This document shows positions 25,868 through 33,678 of a stretch of DNA of 46,834 nt, piece by piece. The notes under the pieces were generated by a model, which searched no databases, was not told where the DNA came from, and worked only from the letters and a program-made list of their open reading frames with translations. The translations under genes were made by a program, and so were the position numbers. Source of the DNA: an uncultured Holophagaceae bacterium (GTDB lineage: Bacteria; Acidobacteriota; Holophagae; Holophagales; Holophagaceae); assembly GCA_903863195.1 (NCBI GenBank), contig CAIPAY010000227.1, forward strand, positions 1 through 46,834, given 5' to 3'. Within the stretch, counting starts at the first letter, position 1. Each line of letters starts with the position of its first letter.

Positions 25868-26281
25868 TCAGCGGCGGACCCAGGCCAGGACCCAGAGCAC
25901 GCCCAGGACGGCCATGGCGTCGCGCTCGTCGGGGTCCATGCGCTGGTTCCGCTGGGCCAGCTCCTCCGGACCGGGCCCCCGCATGGCCACCCGGTGCGTC
26001 TCCCGGGCGGGATCCTCCAGCAGCACCCAGTCCGGGGCCGTGCGGCCCACCACCGCGGCCCCGATGCGCGGGGCGCCCGCCTTCCAGCGCACCTCCAGCG
26101 GCTCCCACTGGCCGGCGTTCATCACGCGCCAGGCGCCCTCGGCGGGGAGCACGGCCAGGTCCAGCACCGCGTCGCAGTCCAGGAACCGCACCACCAGCCG
26201 GGCCTGGGGCGGAGCGACCGGCTCGGGCTTCCGGCAGCCGAGGCCCGCCAGCAGAAGGAACAGCACCAGGAGCCACCGCAT
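25868..26281 (-). CDS. Small lipoprotein of unknown function
   Basis: 137 aa from ATG 26281, which has GGAGG 5 nt upstream. A lipoprotein signal peptide (LLVLFLLLAGLGC, Cys about 16) is followed by a soluble domain with beta-strand-like segments (ARLVVRFLDCDAVLDLAVLP, WEPLEVRWKAGAP) and a C-terminal hydrophobic stretch (AMAVLGVLWVLAW) that could be a second membrane contact. No family recognised. It is the last gene of the minus-strand run PP2C, RdgC halves, amidase, 66 nt after the amidase stop. Confidence 0.7.
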   Translation of the reverse strand: MRWLLVLFLLLAGLGCRKPEPVAPPQARLVVRFLDCDAVLDLAVLPAEGAWRVMNAGQWEPLEVRWKAGAPRIGAAVVGRTAPDWVLLEDPARETHRVAMRGPGPEELAQRNQRMDPDERDAMAVLGVLWVLAWVRR

Positions 26282-26347
26282 CGGATCCTCCACCCTCCAT
26301 TCTGGTGTCTTTTCGGGCCCGCGAAAGGTGCCTTCAAGTCGGGGGTG

Positions 26348-28012
26348 CTATTTCCGGTAGTAGGCCCGGATCGCATCCACCACGGCCCCCGCGTAGCGCT
26401 CCCGGAAGCCGGGGTCCCGCAGGTTGGCGGCGTCCTCCTCGTTGGTGAGGTTCGCCACCTCGATGAGCACCTTCGTGGCGCCGGTGCTGTAGCGGATGAC
26501 CGCCGGCACCCACTTCCCGCCGCTCCGGTGGATGACGTTGCGGATGGGCCGGTTGGCGTGGATGGGGATGCGGTCCTGCTCCAGGGCCTTCAGCAGGGCC
26601 TCGGAGAACTGGCGGCTGCGCGCCTCGCCCTGCAGCTTCTCCTTGCCGGAGAAGGTGACCCGGCCCGAGCGCCGGCCCTCGGCCACCCGCCCGGTGGAGG
26701 AGGCCCCCAGGCCGAAGCTGGACGGCACCAGGGCTGCGCCCGGCACGTAGATCATCGTGCCCCGGGCCGAGGGGTGCAGGCTGTCAGCGTGGAAGCTCAG
26801 GAAGAGGGTCTTCTGGGCATCGCCGTTGGCCTTCCGGAAGCTGGCGAAGAGGTCGTTGGACAGCACCCAGCGCAGGTGGACGCTCACCGCCGAGGGGCTC
26901 TCCCCGTCCACCGCGAAGGGCGGCGTGGTGAGAATCTCCGCCGCGCGACTGGGGGTGCGGATCTCTTCGCGGTTGCGGAAGCCGAGCCCCGGGTAGCTGA
27001 TGGTGCTGCTCACCTGCGCATCCGTCTCCTGCTCGAGCAGGCGGCGCACCCGCATGGAGATGTCGTAGACGAAGTCGGATTCCCAGATGCCGTTGGCCCG
27101 GGCGCCCGGATCCACGCCGCCGTGACCCGCGTCCAGGACGATGCAGACGCCCTTGAGCTTGGGCCCCGCGTCCACGCGAACGGTGCGCCGCACCTCGGCG
27201 CGGACCTCCCGCTCCTCGGCGAGCTCGGAGCTGCCCTCGGACTGGAAGGGGTCGGCCAGGTAGGCCAGCGGGATCTTGATGAGCTGGCCAGGCTGGATGC
27301 TGCGGACGTCCTCGATGCCGCTGCGGCGGGCGATGAGGTCCGCCAGCTCGCTCACGCCCTTGGGGTCCACGCGGTCGGTGTAGCGGATGACCACGCTCGA
27401 GTAGAGGGCCTCGCCCCTGCGGAGGCGGTAGGCCGCGTATTTGCCGAGGTCGTCCTCACCGAAGGAGAGGAGCGCCCGGTAGGCCGCCACGCGGGCCTCG
27501 TCGTCCAGGGCGTCTTCGGGCTGGGAGCGGTCGGGAACCCGGCCGGGGCCGCCGAGATCCGCCGAGAGCAGGCTCCGCGGGATGCGCCAGAGGTCCCCCT
27601 CCCGCAGCTTCTCGGGCAGCTCGGGGTTCTCGGCCATGAGCCGGTCGTAGTTCTGGCCGTGCCCCGTGAAGAGGGCCGCCAGGGTCCACACGGACTCGAC
27701 CTCGGGGTGGCTGACACGGTGCCGGACCTCGTCCTGGCGCCACTGATCCTGGGGGAACAGGGCCGCCAGGGACCACCGCTTGCCCTCGGGGCTCAGGGCC
27801 TCGAAAGCGACCCAGCCGCTGGCGTCCGCACCCTTCGCCAGGAAGGCCCGGGGCAGCGCCTTGCCTTCGACACTCAGGCCCCGGCGGAACTGGAGTCGCA
27901 GGAGGATGGGGCGCCCCCCGGGGGTGCGGGCCTGGGCCAGCACGGGCGGAGGTTCCTGCGCCGCAGGAGCGGCGAATAGGGCAGGCAGGAGCAGGAGGCT
28001 CAGGCCTCCCAC
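26348..28012 (-). CDS. N-acetylmuramoyl-L-alanine amidase with LysM-like regions
   Basis: A cell-wall hydrolase that cuts between MurNAc and the stem peptide. About 554 aa from GTG 28012, which gives a good signal peptide (GGLSLLLLPALFAAPAAQ). The middle has two LysM-like stretches (YDRLMAENPELPEKLREGD and ADLIARRSGIEDVRSIQPGQ, each followed by a WRIP or IKIP end). The C-terminal amidase_3 domain has zinc ligands in VLDAGHGGVDPGA, GIWESDF and FLSFHADSLH, and the catalytic Glu in VLIEVANLTNEED. Its start lies 13 nt inside the preceding rdgC-C gene, so it is probably co-translated. The start is moderately uncertain because the frame stays open upstream. Confidence 0.88.
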   Translation of the reverse strand: MGGLSLLLLPALFAAPAAQEPPPVLAQARTPGGRPILLRLQFRRGLSVEGKALPRAFLAKGADASGWVAFEALSPEGKRWSLAALFPQDQWRQDEVRHRVSHPEVESVWTLAALFTGHGQNYDRLMAENPELPEKLREGDLWRIPRSLLSADLGGPGRVPDRSQPEDALDDEARVAAYRALLSFGEDDLGKYAAYRLRRGEALYSSVVIRYTDRVDPKGVSELADLIARRSGIEDVRSIQPGQLIKIPLAYLADPFQSEGSSELAEEREVRAEVRRTVRVDAGPKLKGVCIVLDAGHGGVDPGARANGIWESDFVYDISMRVRRLLEQETDAQVSSTISYPGLGFRNREEIRTPSRAAEILTTPPFAVDGESPSAVSVHLRWVLSNDLFASFRKANGDAQKTLFLSFHADSLHPSARGTMIYVPGAALVPSSFGLGASSTGRVAEGRRSGRVTFSGKEKLQGEARSRQFSEALLKALEQDRIPIHANRPIRNVIHRSGGKWVPAVIRYSTGATKVLIEVANLTNEEDAANLRDPGFRERYAGAVVDAIRAYYRK

Positions 28013-28560
28013 GGCGCCTCGCTTCCGGCCTCGTCCGCGGTCACGGCCTCCCCGGAGCGTCCGGCCAGGACCCAGGCCCGCAGCTGTCCCTGCAGGGCTG
28101 CGGGATCCCCGGAGCGCTCCCGGAGGAACAGCTTCAGGCGGCGTTCCAGGTGGCCGGCGCCCTCCTCCAGGAGGAACAGCCGGTCGTGGAGCCGCTCGTG
28201 GGGGGCCTTGCCGGTGCTGGCGGGCAGCTTCAGCGTGCCCATGTCGAGGGTGGTCGCGTTGATGGTGAACACCCACTCCAGATCCCCGGAGAGGATCCGG
28301 AGCTTCATCTTGGCCGGGCGCATGCCGCGGCTGAGGGCCTCGAAAGCTTCGCGGCTCTCGGAGGGATTGCCCTTGCGCAGGGAGATTTCCTTCACCTCGC
28401 CGCGCTCGGAGGCCAGCTGGATGGCGTCATCCACGAAGCAGCCGGAGCCGTCGCCGTCCTCGCCGCTGGCGCCGCCTTCGGTCATGCTGCGCATCCACAG
28501 CCAGAGGAGGAATTCCTCCCCCAGGAAGCGGCCCTGTTCCAATAGCTCTAGAGGCTTCAC
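28000..28560 (-). CDS. rdgC: RdgC-like protein, C-terminal half encoded as a separate gene
   Basis: 186 aa from GTG 28560. The opening MKPLELLEQGRFLGEEFLLW and the following LWMRSMTEGG match the start of the C-terminal half of RdgC-like recombination-associated proteins (LGxEFLxWLW). The middle (RPAKMKLRILSGDLEWVFTI) and LKLPASTGK also fit. RdgC is a ring-shaped DNA-binding protein that limits RecA. Here the gene begins one base after the stop of the N-terminal half, in another frame, and has its own ribosome binding site at 28567-28573. The two products would need to associate. Assignment rests on recognised pattern, not on an alignment. Confidence 0.6.
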   Translation of the reverse strand: MKPLELLEQGRFLGEEFLLWLWMRSMTEGGASGEDGDGSGCFVDDAIQLASERGEVKEISLRKGNPSESREAFEALSRGMRPAKMKLRILSGDLEWVFTINATTLDMGTLKLPASTGKAPHERLHDRLFLLEEGAGHLERRLKLFLRERSGDPAALQGQLRAWVLAGRSGEAVTADEAGSEAPWEA

Positions 28561-28561
28561 C

Positions 28562-29173
28562 TCAGGCCTCCTCGAGTTCGAGATCCAGCGGATCCAGGGC
28601 CATCAACGCTTCCACGGACAGGTCCGGACAGAGCCGGCCCGACAGCACCAGGGGCGCCAGGGGATGGATCTCGCAGCCGAAGGACTTGATGAACAGGCTC
28701 GACAGCACGCCCTGCGCCTTCGCGGAGGAGGCGGTAGTCCAGAGGATGCCGCCCTTCAGGTCCCAGGCCACCTCGATGACCTTGGGGGTGGGCAGGACCT
28801 TGCGGAGCAGCTCGACCTTCACCTCGTCCGCGAGGGAGATGCGGGCCTCCTTGCCGACGAAAGTGAGGTCCCGCTCCTTCTGCAGGGCCTGGAGCCGCAG
28901 GTCCACGTGGGCCTTCAGCAGCGTGGAGGGCACGCGCCGCGTGTCGATGCGCAGGGCGAAGACCGCGAAGCGCTCCTGGCCCACCCAGTTCTCGTCTGGG
29001 GGTGTGATCAGCGGATTCCGCCAGTCGCACCAGCCCACACGCTCTTCCTCGAGTCCGTCCGTGAAGGGGCGGAACTGGTCCTGCTCCAGCCCAGACTGGA
29101 GGTCCTTCTCATCCGGCACCGGCCCCATGACCAGAAAGCGTTTAAGGGACACCGTCCCCTGCAGGATGCTCAT
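28562..29173 (-). CDS. rdgC: RdgC-like protein, N-terminal half
   Basis: 203 aa from ATG 29173 (MSILQGTVSLKRFLV), the usual opening of delta-proteobacteria-style RdgC proteins. Next come EEERVGWCDW (the conserved xxGW), FAVFALRIDTRRVPSTLLKA, LADEVKVELLRKVLPTPKVI and the strand pair around GGILWTTASSAKAQGVLSSL. It ends in LDPLDLELEEA, exactly where one-piece homologs continue into FLGxEFLxWLW. The start overlaps the stop of the PP2C gene by 4 nt (ATGA). RdgC binds double-stranded DNA and counteracts RecA loading in E. coli. Whether the split form does so is unknown. Confidence 0.65.
   Translation of the reverse strand: MSILQGTVSLKRFLVMGPVPDEKDLQSGLEQDQFRPFTDGLEEERVGWCDWRNPLITPPDENWVGQERFAVFALRIDTRRVPSTLLKAHVDLRLQALQKERDLTFVGKEARISLADEVKVELLRKVLPTPKVIEVAWDLKGGILWTTASSAKAQGVLSSLFIKSFGCEIHPLAPLVLSGRLCPDLSVEALMALDPLDLELEEA
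28567..28573 (-). promoter_or_regulatory. Ribosome binding site for the separate RdgC C-terminal half
   Basis: GAGGAGG on the minus strand lies 6 nt before GTG 28560 and overlaps the last codons of the upstream half. This spacing is ideal and argues that the split is a real gene boundary and not a sequencing frameshift. Confidence 0.7.
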
Positions 29174-30135
29174 GATGCACCACCCCTGAAAAAAGCACAG
29201 ACCCGGTCCCACAACCCGCGCTCGGCCTGGTCGGGATCCAGGGGCTTGAGGCCTGACGACTCGCCCGGTTTCGGAAGCGGCAGGGCCGGATCCCGGAGCG
29301 AGAGCAGAACGCCCGTGATGTTGTCTCGGCCGCCCGAGTCGAGGGCTGCCTCCAACAGCAGCTCGAGGCTCTGCTGGGGCTGTTCGCCCCGGCCCAGCAG
29401 GTCGAGCAGCTGGTGGTTGGGCACCTCGCCATGGAGGCCGTCGGAGCAGAGCAGAAGCTGATCACCGCGGCGCAGGGGCAGCCGGGCAACCCCCACCCGC
29501 AGCGCCTGGGGCGACCCCAGGGCCTGGGTGATCATGTTGCGCTGGGGATGGACCCGGGCCTGTTCCAGCGTGAGGGTGCCCTGGGCCACGAGGTCGTTCA
29601 CCAGGGTCTGGTCTTCGGTGAGCTGGTGCAGCTGGCCGCCCCGCACGAGGTAGGCCCGGGAGTCACCGATCTGGGCGAGGTAGGCGCAGCCGTTCCAGAG
29701 CACGGCGGCCGTGAGGGTCGAGCCCATGCCCCGCACGGTGCGGTCGTCGTCGGAGTAGCGCAGCACGGCGGCACTGGCCTGCGTCACGGCCGTCCGGAGG
29801 GCCTGGACCAGCACCAGCTCCTGCCGGGCAGCGGTCTCCACCTGGCCCCAGTGGCCGAAGAGAAAGAGCGAGACCGCGGCCAGACCTTCATGGCTGGCCA
29901 CCTCGCCCGCTGCGGCACCGCCCATGCCGTCCGCCACCGCCACGAGCAGGCCCGGCTCACCCACGCTCAGGGGGCGCACAGGGCCATTGAGGATGGGCTC
30001 ATCGCCATCCAGCGCGCTCAACAGGTAAGCGTCCTCGTTGTTCTTCCGGACCTTGCCCGGATGCGTGATGGCGGCGTAGTCGATGAGCATGGCGCAGGAA
30101 GGCCCGGGGGTTTGGGCTGGTTGGGGGGACGTCAA
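29170..30135 (-). CDS. PP2C-family serine/threonine phosphatase (1)
   Basis: A metal-dependent phosphatase with the expected order of motifs: THPGKVRKNNEDAYLLS, LLVAVADGMGGAAAGEVASH (metal-binding DGMGG), MGSTLTAAVLW, AQIGDSRAYLVRGGQL, HPQRNMITQALGS, LLLCSDGLHGEVPNHQL and SGGRDNITGVLLSL. It is cytosolic. I used TTG 30135, preceded by GGAAAGGG, giving 321 aa with a proline-rich lead. ATG 30090 would begin directly at the conserved domain (MLIDYAAIT) but has no ribosome binding site. It heads the run rdgC-N, rdgC-C, amidase, lipoprotein and is divergent from the dehydrogenase at 30179. No Ser/Thr kinase is in the window. Confidence 0.92.
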   Translation of the reverse strand: MTSPQPAQTPGPSCAMLIDYAAITHPGKVRKNNEDAYLLSALDGDEPILNGPVRPLSVGEPGLLVAVADGMGGAAAGEVASHEGLAAVSLFLFGHWGQVETAARQELVLVQALRTAVTQASAAVLRYSDDDRTVRGMGSTLTAAVLWNGCAYLAQIGDSRAYLVRGGQLHQLTEDQTLVNDLVAQGTLTLEQARVHPQRNMITQALGSPQALRVGVARLPLRRGDQLLLCSDGLHGEVPNHQLLDLLGRGEQPQQSLELLLEAALDSGGRDNITGVLLSLRDPALPLPKPGESSGLKPLDPDQAERGLWDRVCAFFRGGAS

Positions 30136-30178
30136 GGAGGCCCTTTCCGTTCATCATAGCGGGAGGAGACTCAAATCC

Positions 30179-31048
30179 ATGCCCGAAGGCCCCCTCGCGA
30201 TTCTCGGTCCCGGCACCCTGGGACTCTCCCTGGCCCAGTGGGCCGCCGAGTGTGGCCTGGAGACCCGCTTGCTGGGTCGGGATCAGCGGCACGCTGAGGC
30301 GGGACGCCTGACAATCCAGCACCGCTGGGACCAGGCTGTCGTCAAGGGGCGCCTGAGCCCCGAGGCGCGCCGGGACGCCGAGGATCGCCTCTCGACCCAG
30401 GCCTTTGCCCCGAAGGCTCTGGAGGGCCTCAGCGCCCTCCTGGAGGCCCTTCCCGAGGATCCCGCCGTCAAGGGCTCCGCCCTGGCCCTCGCCGGCAGCT
30501 GGGGTGCCCCTGAACTCCTGCTGCTCTCCGGGACCTCGTCCCTGCGGATTTCCAGCCTGGCCCTCGCCGCGGGGCTGCCGGAGCGGCTCGTGGGCTTCCA
30601 CCTTTTCGTGCCCGTTCCGCGGATGGCCGTGGTGGAGATGGGCGTGGCGCCCGGCACTCCAGAGCAGCTGGTGGCGCGAACCCGCGCCCTGGGCCACGCC
30701 CTCCGCAAGCGGGTCGTCCAGGTGCGGGACCAGCCGGGCTTCGCCGCGGCGCGCATGGCCCTGGCCCAGGGCCTGGAGGCCATGCGGCTGCTGGAGGACG
30801 GCGTGGCCTCCGCGGAGGACCTGGACGCCCTCATGACCCTCGGCTACGGCCATCCGGTGGGCCCCCTGGAGCTGTCGGACCGGATCGGACTCGACCTCCG
30901 CCTCCGCATTGCCGAGGGCCTGACCGACTCGGGCGAGGAGCGCTTCCGGCCCCCTGGGATCCTGGTGTCCAAGGCCACGGAAGGCTCGGTCGGCCTCAAA
31001 AGCGGCGGCGGCTTCTTCCCGTGGGATCCTCAGGGGCGGCGCGCATGA
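30179..31048 (+). CDS. 3-hydroxyacyl-CoA dehydrogenase family protein
   Basis: A 289-aa NAD-dependent dehydrogenase related to the beta-oxidation enzyme. The NAD-binding start is LAILGPGTLGLSLAQWAAE. Catalytic-region motifs are SGTSSLRISSLA (Ser), GFHLFVPVPRMAVVEM (His141 and Glu153), and LMTLGYGHPVGPLELSDRIG in the C-terminal domain. In DQPGFAAARM the residue equivalent to the catalytic-site Asn of the human enzyme is Ala191. ATG 30179 has GGGAGGAG upstream. The stop overlaps the next small gene by 4 nt. It may act on a short-chain hydroxyacyl-CoA, but the missing Asn leaves activity uncertain. Confidence 0.88.
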   Translation: MPEGPLAILGPGTLGLSLAQWAAECGLETRLLGRDQRHAEAGRLTIQHRWDQAVVKGRLSPEARRDAEDRLSTQAFAPKALEGLSALLEALPEDPAVKGSALALAGSWGAPELLLLSGTSSLRISSLALAAGLPERLVGFHLFVPVPRMAVVEMGVAPGTPEQLVARTRALGHALRKRVVQVRDQPGFAAARMALAQGLEAMRLLEDGVASAEDLDALMTLGYGHPVGPLELSDRIGLDLRLRIAEGLTDSGEERFRPPGILVSKATEGSVGLKSGGGFFPWDPQGRRA

Positions 31049-31197
31049 CCAACCTCCAGCTGCTCCTCGCCGCCGCGGCGACCGTCTTCGTGATCTATGT
31101 CGCATATCAGCTCGGGAAGGTGCTGCTGCGGGTCTTCGTCGGCCTCGCCGCCCTGGCTCTGCTAAGCTGGGTGATCTGGAAATTCTTCCTTTCCTGA
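31045..31197 (+). CDS. Small membrane protein (50 aa)
   Basis: The ATG at 31045 overlaps the stop of the dehydrogenase gene (ATGA). The 50-aa product is almost entirely hydrophobic, with two likely helices: residues about 3-22 (NLQLLLAAAATVFVIYVAYQ) and about 28-48 (LRVFVGLAALALLSWVIWKF). It has a basic residue between them and ends in FFLS. No family recognised. The overlap and the membrane-like composition support a real gene. A zinc-ribbon gene follows 25 nt later. Confidence 0.65.
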   Translation: MTNLQLLLAAAATVFVIYVAYQLGKVLLRVFVGLAALALLSWVIWKFFLS

Positions 31198-31222
31198 CCC
31201 CCAGCCTTCCCGAGGAGCAAGC

Positions 31223-31423
31223 ATGGCCGCCATCTCCTGCACCCACTGCGGCGCCGACCTGACCGCCCCCCAGAGCGTGCGCATAGCCGAGTACCACTTT
31301 GGACACATGGAGAAGGTGGACGAGGACCCGGGTTTCAAGTACCACATGGAGCAGTCCGACAACTTCACCCTGCTCTGCAACAGCTGCAAGCGCCTCGTCC
31401 GCACCCTGCCCATCGCCAAGTAG
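31223..31423 (+). CDS. Small zinc-ribbon protein (66 aa)
   Basis: Two CxxC pairs at the ends, CTHCGADL (Cys6 and Cys9) and LCNSCKRLV (about Cys52 and Cys55), should bind one zinc. Between them lie several His residues (EYHFGHMEK, KYHMEQSD). No family recognised; such proteins often bind nucleic acid or another protein. GAGGAG lies 5 nt before the ATG. It is the last gene of the plus-strand trio 30179-31423 and is followed by a strong bidirectional terminator. Confidence 0.75.
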   Translation: MAAISCTHCGADLTAPQSVRIAEYHFGHMEKVDEDPGFKYHMEQSDNFTLLCNSCKRLVRTLPIAK

Positions 31424-31437
31424 TTTTCCCTATTCAT

Positions 31438-31478
31438 ACCCATAAAAACGGCCCCGAATCGGGGCCGTTTTTATGGGT
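31438..31478. terminator. Bidirectional intrinsic terminator
   Basis: A perfect 18-bp stem (31438-31455, ACCCATAAAAACGGCCCC, with 31461-31478) and GAATC loop. The GC core is followed by TTTTTAT on the plus strand and TTTTTATGGG on the minus strand. It ends the zinc-ribbon gene and pilQ, whose stops lie 15 and 11 nt away. Confidence 0.92.
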
Positions 31479-31488
31479 GTAGATCCGC

Positions 31489-33678
31489 CTACTGGCGGAG
31501 AATCCTGGGCGTGATGAAGATCAGCAGCTCGGCGTTCTTCTCTTCCTTGGTGTCCTTGCGGAAGAGGAAGCCGATGATCGGCAGCTTCGCCAGGAAGGGC
31601 ACACCGGCCGTGCCGATCGTGGAGTTGGTGATGTAGACACCACCCAGCACGGCCGTGCCGCCGTCCCGCACCAGCATCTGCGTCTCCAGAGCCTTCCGGA
31701 GGATGGTGGGGGTGCCGTTCACGGTGCGGCTGAAGTCGGCCTCGGCCTTCTCCAGCTTGATGTCCATGATGATGGTGCCCTCGTTGGTGATCTGGGGCGT
31801 GACATCCAGCTGCAGGTTGGCGTCGATGAACGCCACGGTGATGGCGCCGCCCTGGGATCCGCCCTGCTGGGTCGGATAGGGGATCTTCTCGCCGCTCAGG
31901 ATGGTGGCCTTCTTGTTGTTCTGGGTCACGATCTTGGGCGAGGACACGATCTTCACGGTGCCTTCGCTCTCCAGAGCCTGCAGGACCGCGTTGATGCTGA
32001 AGCGGTTGCTGAGGAAGGAGAGCCACAGCTGACCGGCGGGAGCAGCCAGAGAGGTCACCCCATCCATGCCCGGAGCCCAACCGATGGCGCCTTGCTGGCC
32101 CGAGGCCGGCTTGCTCAGGCCCGTGGTGCCATTCCAGAAGGGGGCCGTAGTGCCCACCCAGGGGGCCGTCGTGGACGTGCCGCTGCTCAGGGCCACGTCC
32201 CCGTTGTTGGAGGTGGGCCACTTGACGCCGAACTGGCGCTGCCAGTCCTTGTTGGCCTCGACCACCCGGGCTTCGATCTGCACCTGCTGGATCTGGACGT
32301 CGAGGGTCTGGATCAGGTCCTCGATGACCGGCAGCCGCTGAGGCAGGTCCGTGATGATCAGGGTGTTGGTGCGCTCGTCCAGGATGGCGGAGCCGCGCTT
32401 GGAGAGCATATCCTTGAGGATCCTCTGGACTTCGTGGACCTTCGCATAGGAGAGTGGGCGCGTCACGGTCTGCAGCTCACCGGCCAGGGCCTTGATCTCG
32501 TCCAGCTTCTTGCGTTCTTCCTCTTCCTTCTGAAGCTTGTCCACCTTGGCGACCCGGAGCACGCCGTTCTGGATTTCCTTGCCCAGGCCCGAGTTCTTGA
32601 GGACGACATCGAGGACCTGGTCCCAGGGGGTGTCCGTGAACTTGAAGCCGGCGCTGCCCTGCACCTCGGGGTCCATGACCAGGTTGAGCTTGCCGGTGTC
32701 TGCGAGGATCCGGATGAAGTCCCGGATCTCGGTGTTCTGCAGGTCGATGGTGATCTTGGACCCGGTGTACTTGGTCTGGGTCTCACCCAGGGTGCGGCTC
32801 GAGGACCGGATCGGGGCGGCAGCTCGGGGCTTCTCCGGCTCCGGGACCTGCACTGCGTCCGGGATGGCGACCGGCAAGGACGTGACCGCAGCCACCTGAG
32901 GAAGCAGCTGGAAGGCTCCGCCGACGGCGGGGAGGGGCGCCAGGGGCTTCAGGGCGGCCACCTTCGGCTCGGCGACGGCAGGGGCCACAGGCAGGGCCAC
33001 GGGCGGCCGCGCAACCTCGGCAACTTCGACGGGGGAAGGCTTGGGCGTGGCCACGGGAGCAGGAGCGGTTGGCGGGGCAACTTCGACGGGGGAAGGCTTG
33101 GGCGTGATTACTGCAACAGGGGCGGTTGGCGGGGCGACCTCGAAGGACGCCAGCAGCGAGACGACCTCGGATGCGGTCACCGGCGTCGCCACCGGAGCCT
33201 GGTGACGGCTGGTGGCCTCAAAGCGCGCCTGCACCCGGCCTTCACCGGGCGTCAGGAGGAGCTGGACCCCCTCAGCCGTGAGCTCCACCAGGACCTGGGT
33301 GCCTGGAGCGACCTCCAGAACCATCCGGGTCACCGACTTGGGTTCCGGTGCGAACTGGGCGAGCCGCACCTTCTGGATCAGGGGGTGCGACAGCAGGTTC
33401 AGGTCCTGTCGGGTGACCGCGGTGCCACGGTCGACGCCGGGCAGGTCCACCACCACCCGAGAGGGGTTGGGCAGCACCTGCACACCGGGCCTGGCGGTCA
33501 GTCCGGCCACGCGGAGCAGGACTCTGGCCCCGTCCCCGTCGGCCTCAAGCGAGGCGGACATCAGGGTGGCCTTGCGGACGGCCGTCTCTGCGGCGGGAGA
33601 CGCATGGAGGGATCCCGGGTGGATCCCCGCCAGGACCACGCCCCCTGCCACCAGCAAGGAACTCAGGCGAGCATTCAT
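31489..33678 (-). CDS. pilQ: Type IV pilus secretin PilQ
   Basis: The outer-membrane channel for the pilus, 729 aa. Signal peptide about 1-26. An AMIN-type domain (about 38-145, with VVVDLPGVDRGTAV) binds peptidoglycan. A Pro-Val-Ala-rich linker with a 19-residue tandem repeat follows (about 160-275), then an STN/secretin N0 domain (about 305-380, IDLQNTEIRDFIRILADTGK), an N1 domain (RGSAILDERTNTLIITDLPQ) and the secretin pore (KIVSSPKIVTQNNKKATILS, VDVTPQITNEGTI-like region, GGVYITNSTIGTAGVPFLAK). Its ATG overlaps the pilP stop by 4 nt. It is the last gene of pilMNOPQ, with a strong terminator. Confidence 0.96.
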   Translation of the reverse strand: MNARLSSLLVAGGVVLAGIHPGSLHASPAAETAVRKATLMSASLEADGDGARVLLRVAGLTARPGVQVLPNPSRVVVDLPGVDRGTAVTRQDLNLLSHPLIQKVRLAQFAPEPKSVTRMVLEVAPGTQVLVELTAEGVQLLLTPGEGRVQARFEATSRHQAPVATPVTASEVVSLLASFEVAPPTAPVAVITPKPSPVEVAPPTAPAPVATPKPSPVEVAEVARPPVALPVAPAVAEPKVAALKPLAPLPAVGGAFQLLPQVAAVTSLPVAIPDAVQVPEPEKPRAAAPIRSSSRTLGETQTKYTGSKITIDLQNTEIRDFIRILADTGKLNLVMDPEVQGSAGFKFTDTPWDQVLDVVLKNSGLGKEIQNGVLRVAKVDKLQKEEEERKKLDEIKALAGELQTVTRPLSYAKVHEVQRILKDMLSKRGSAILDERTNTLIITDLPQRLPVIEDLIQTLDVQIQQVQIEARVVEANKDWQRQFGVKWPTSNNGDVALSSGTSTTAPWVGTTAPFWNGTTGLSKPASGQQGAIGWAPGMDGVTSLAAPAGQLWLSFLSNRFSINAVLQALESEGTVKIVSSPKIVTQNNKKATILSGEKIPYPTQQGGSQGGAITVAFIDANLQLDVTPQITNEGTIIMDIKLEKAEADFSRTVNGTPTILRKALETQMLVRDGGTAVLGGVYITNSTIGTAGVPFLAKLPIIGFLFRKDTKEEKNAELLIFITPRILRQ
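33019..33134. repeat. 57-bp tandem repeat inside pilQ
   Basis: A 31-nt block is identical at 33019-33049 and 33076-33106 (period 57 nt, 19 codons), and GCGGTTGGCGGGG recurs at about 33065 and 33122. It encodes the Pro-rich linker unit VAPPTAP...TPKPSPVE. Copy number may vary between strains. Confidence 0.8.

Noticed and set aside
25777..26448. Plus-strand open frame of over 200 codons opposite the small lipoprotein
   Set aside because: It is Arg/Pro/Gly-rich without motifs and lies antisense to a gene with a good signal peptide and ribosome binding site.
28560..28564. Programmed or erroneous frameshift joining the two RdgC halves
   Set aside because: There is no slippery sequence, and an ideally spaced GAGGAGG precedes a GTG start, so separate translation is the simpler reading. 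Raw reads would settle it.
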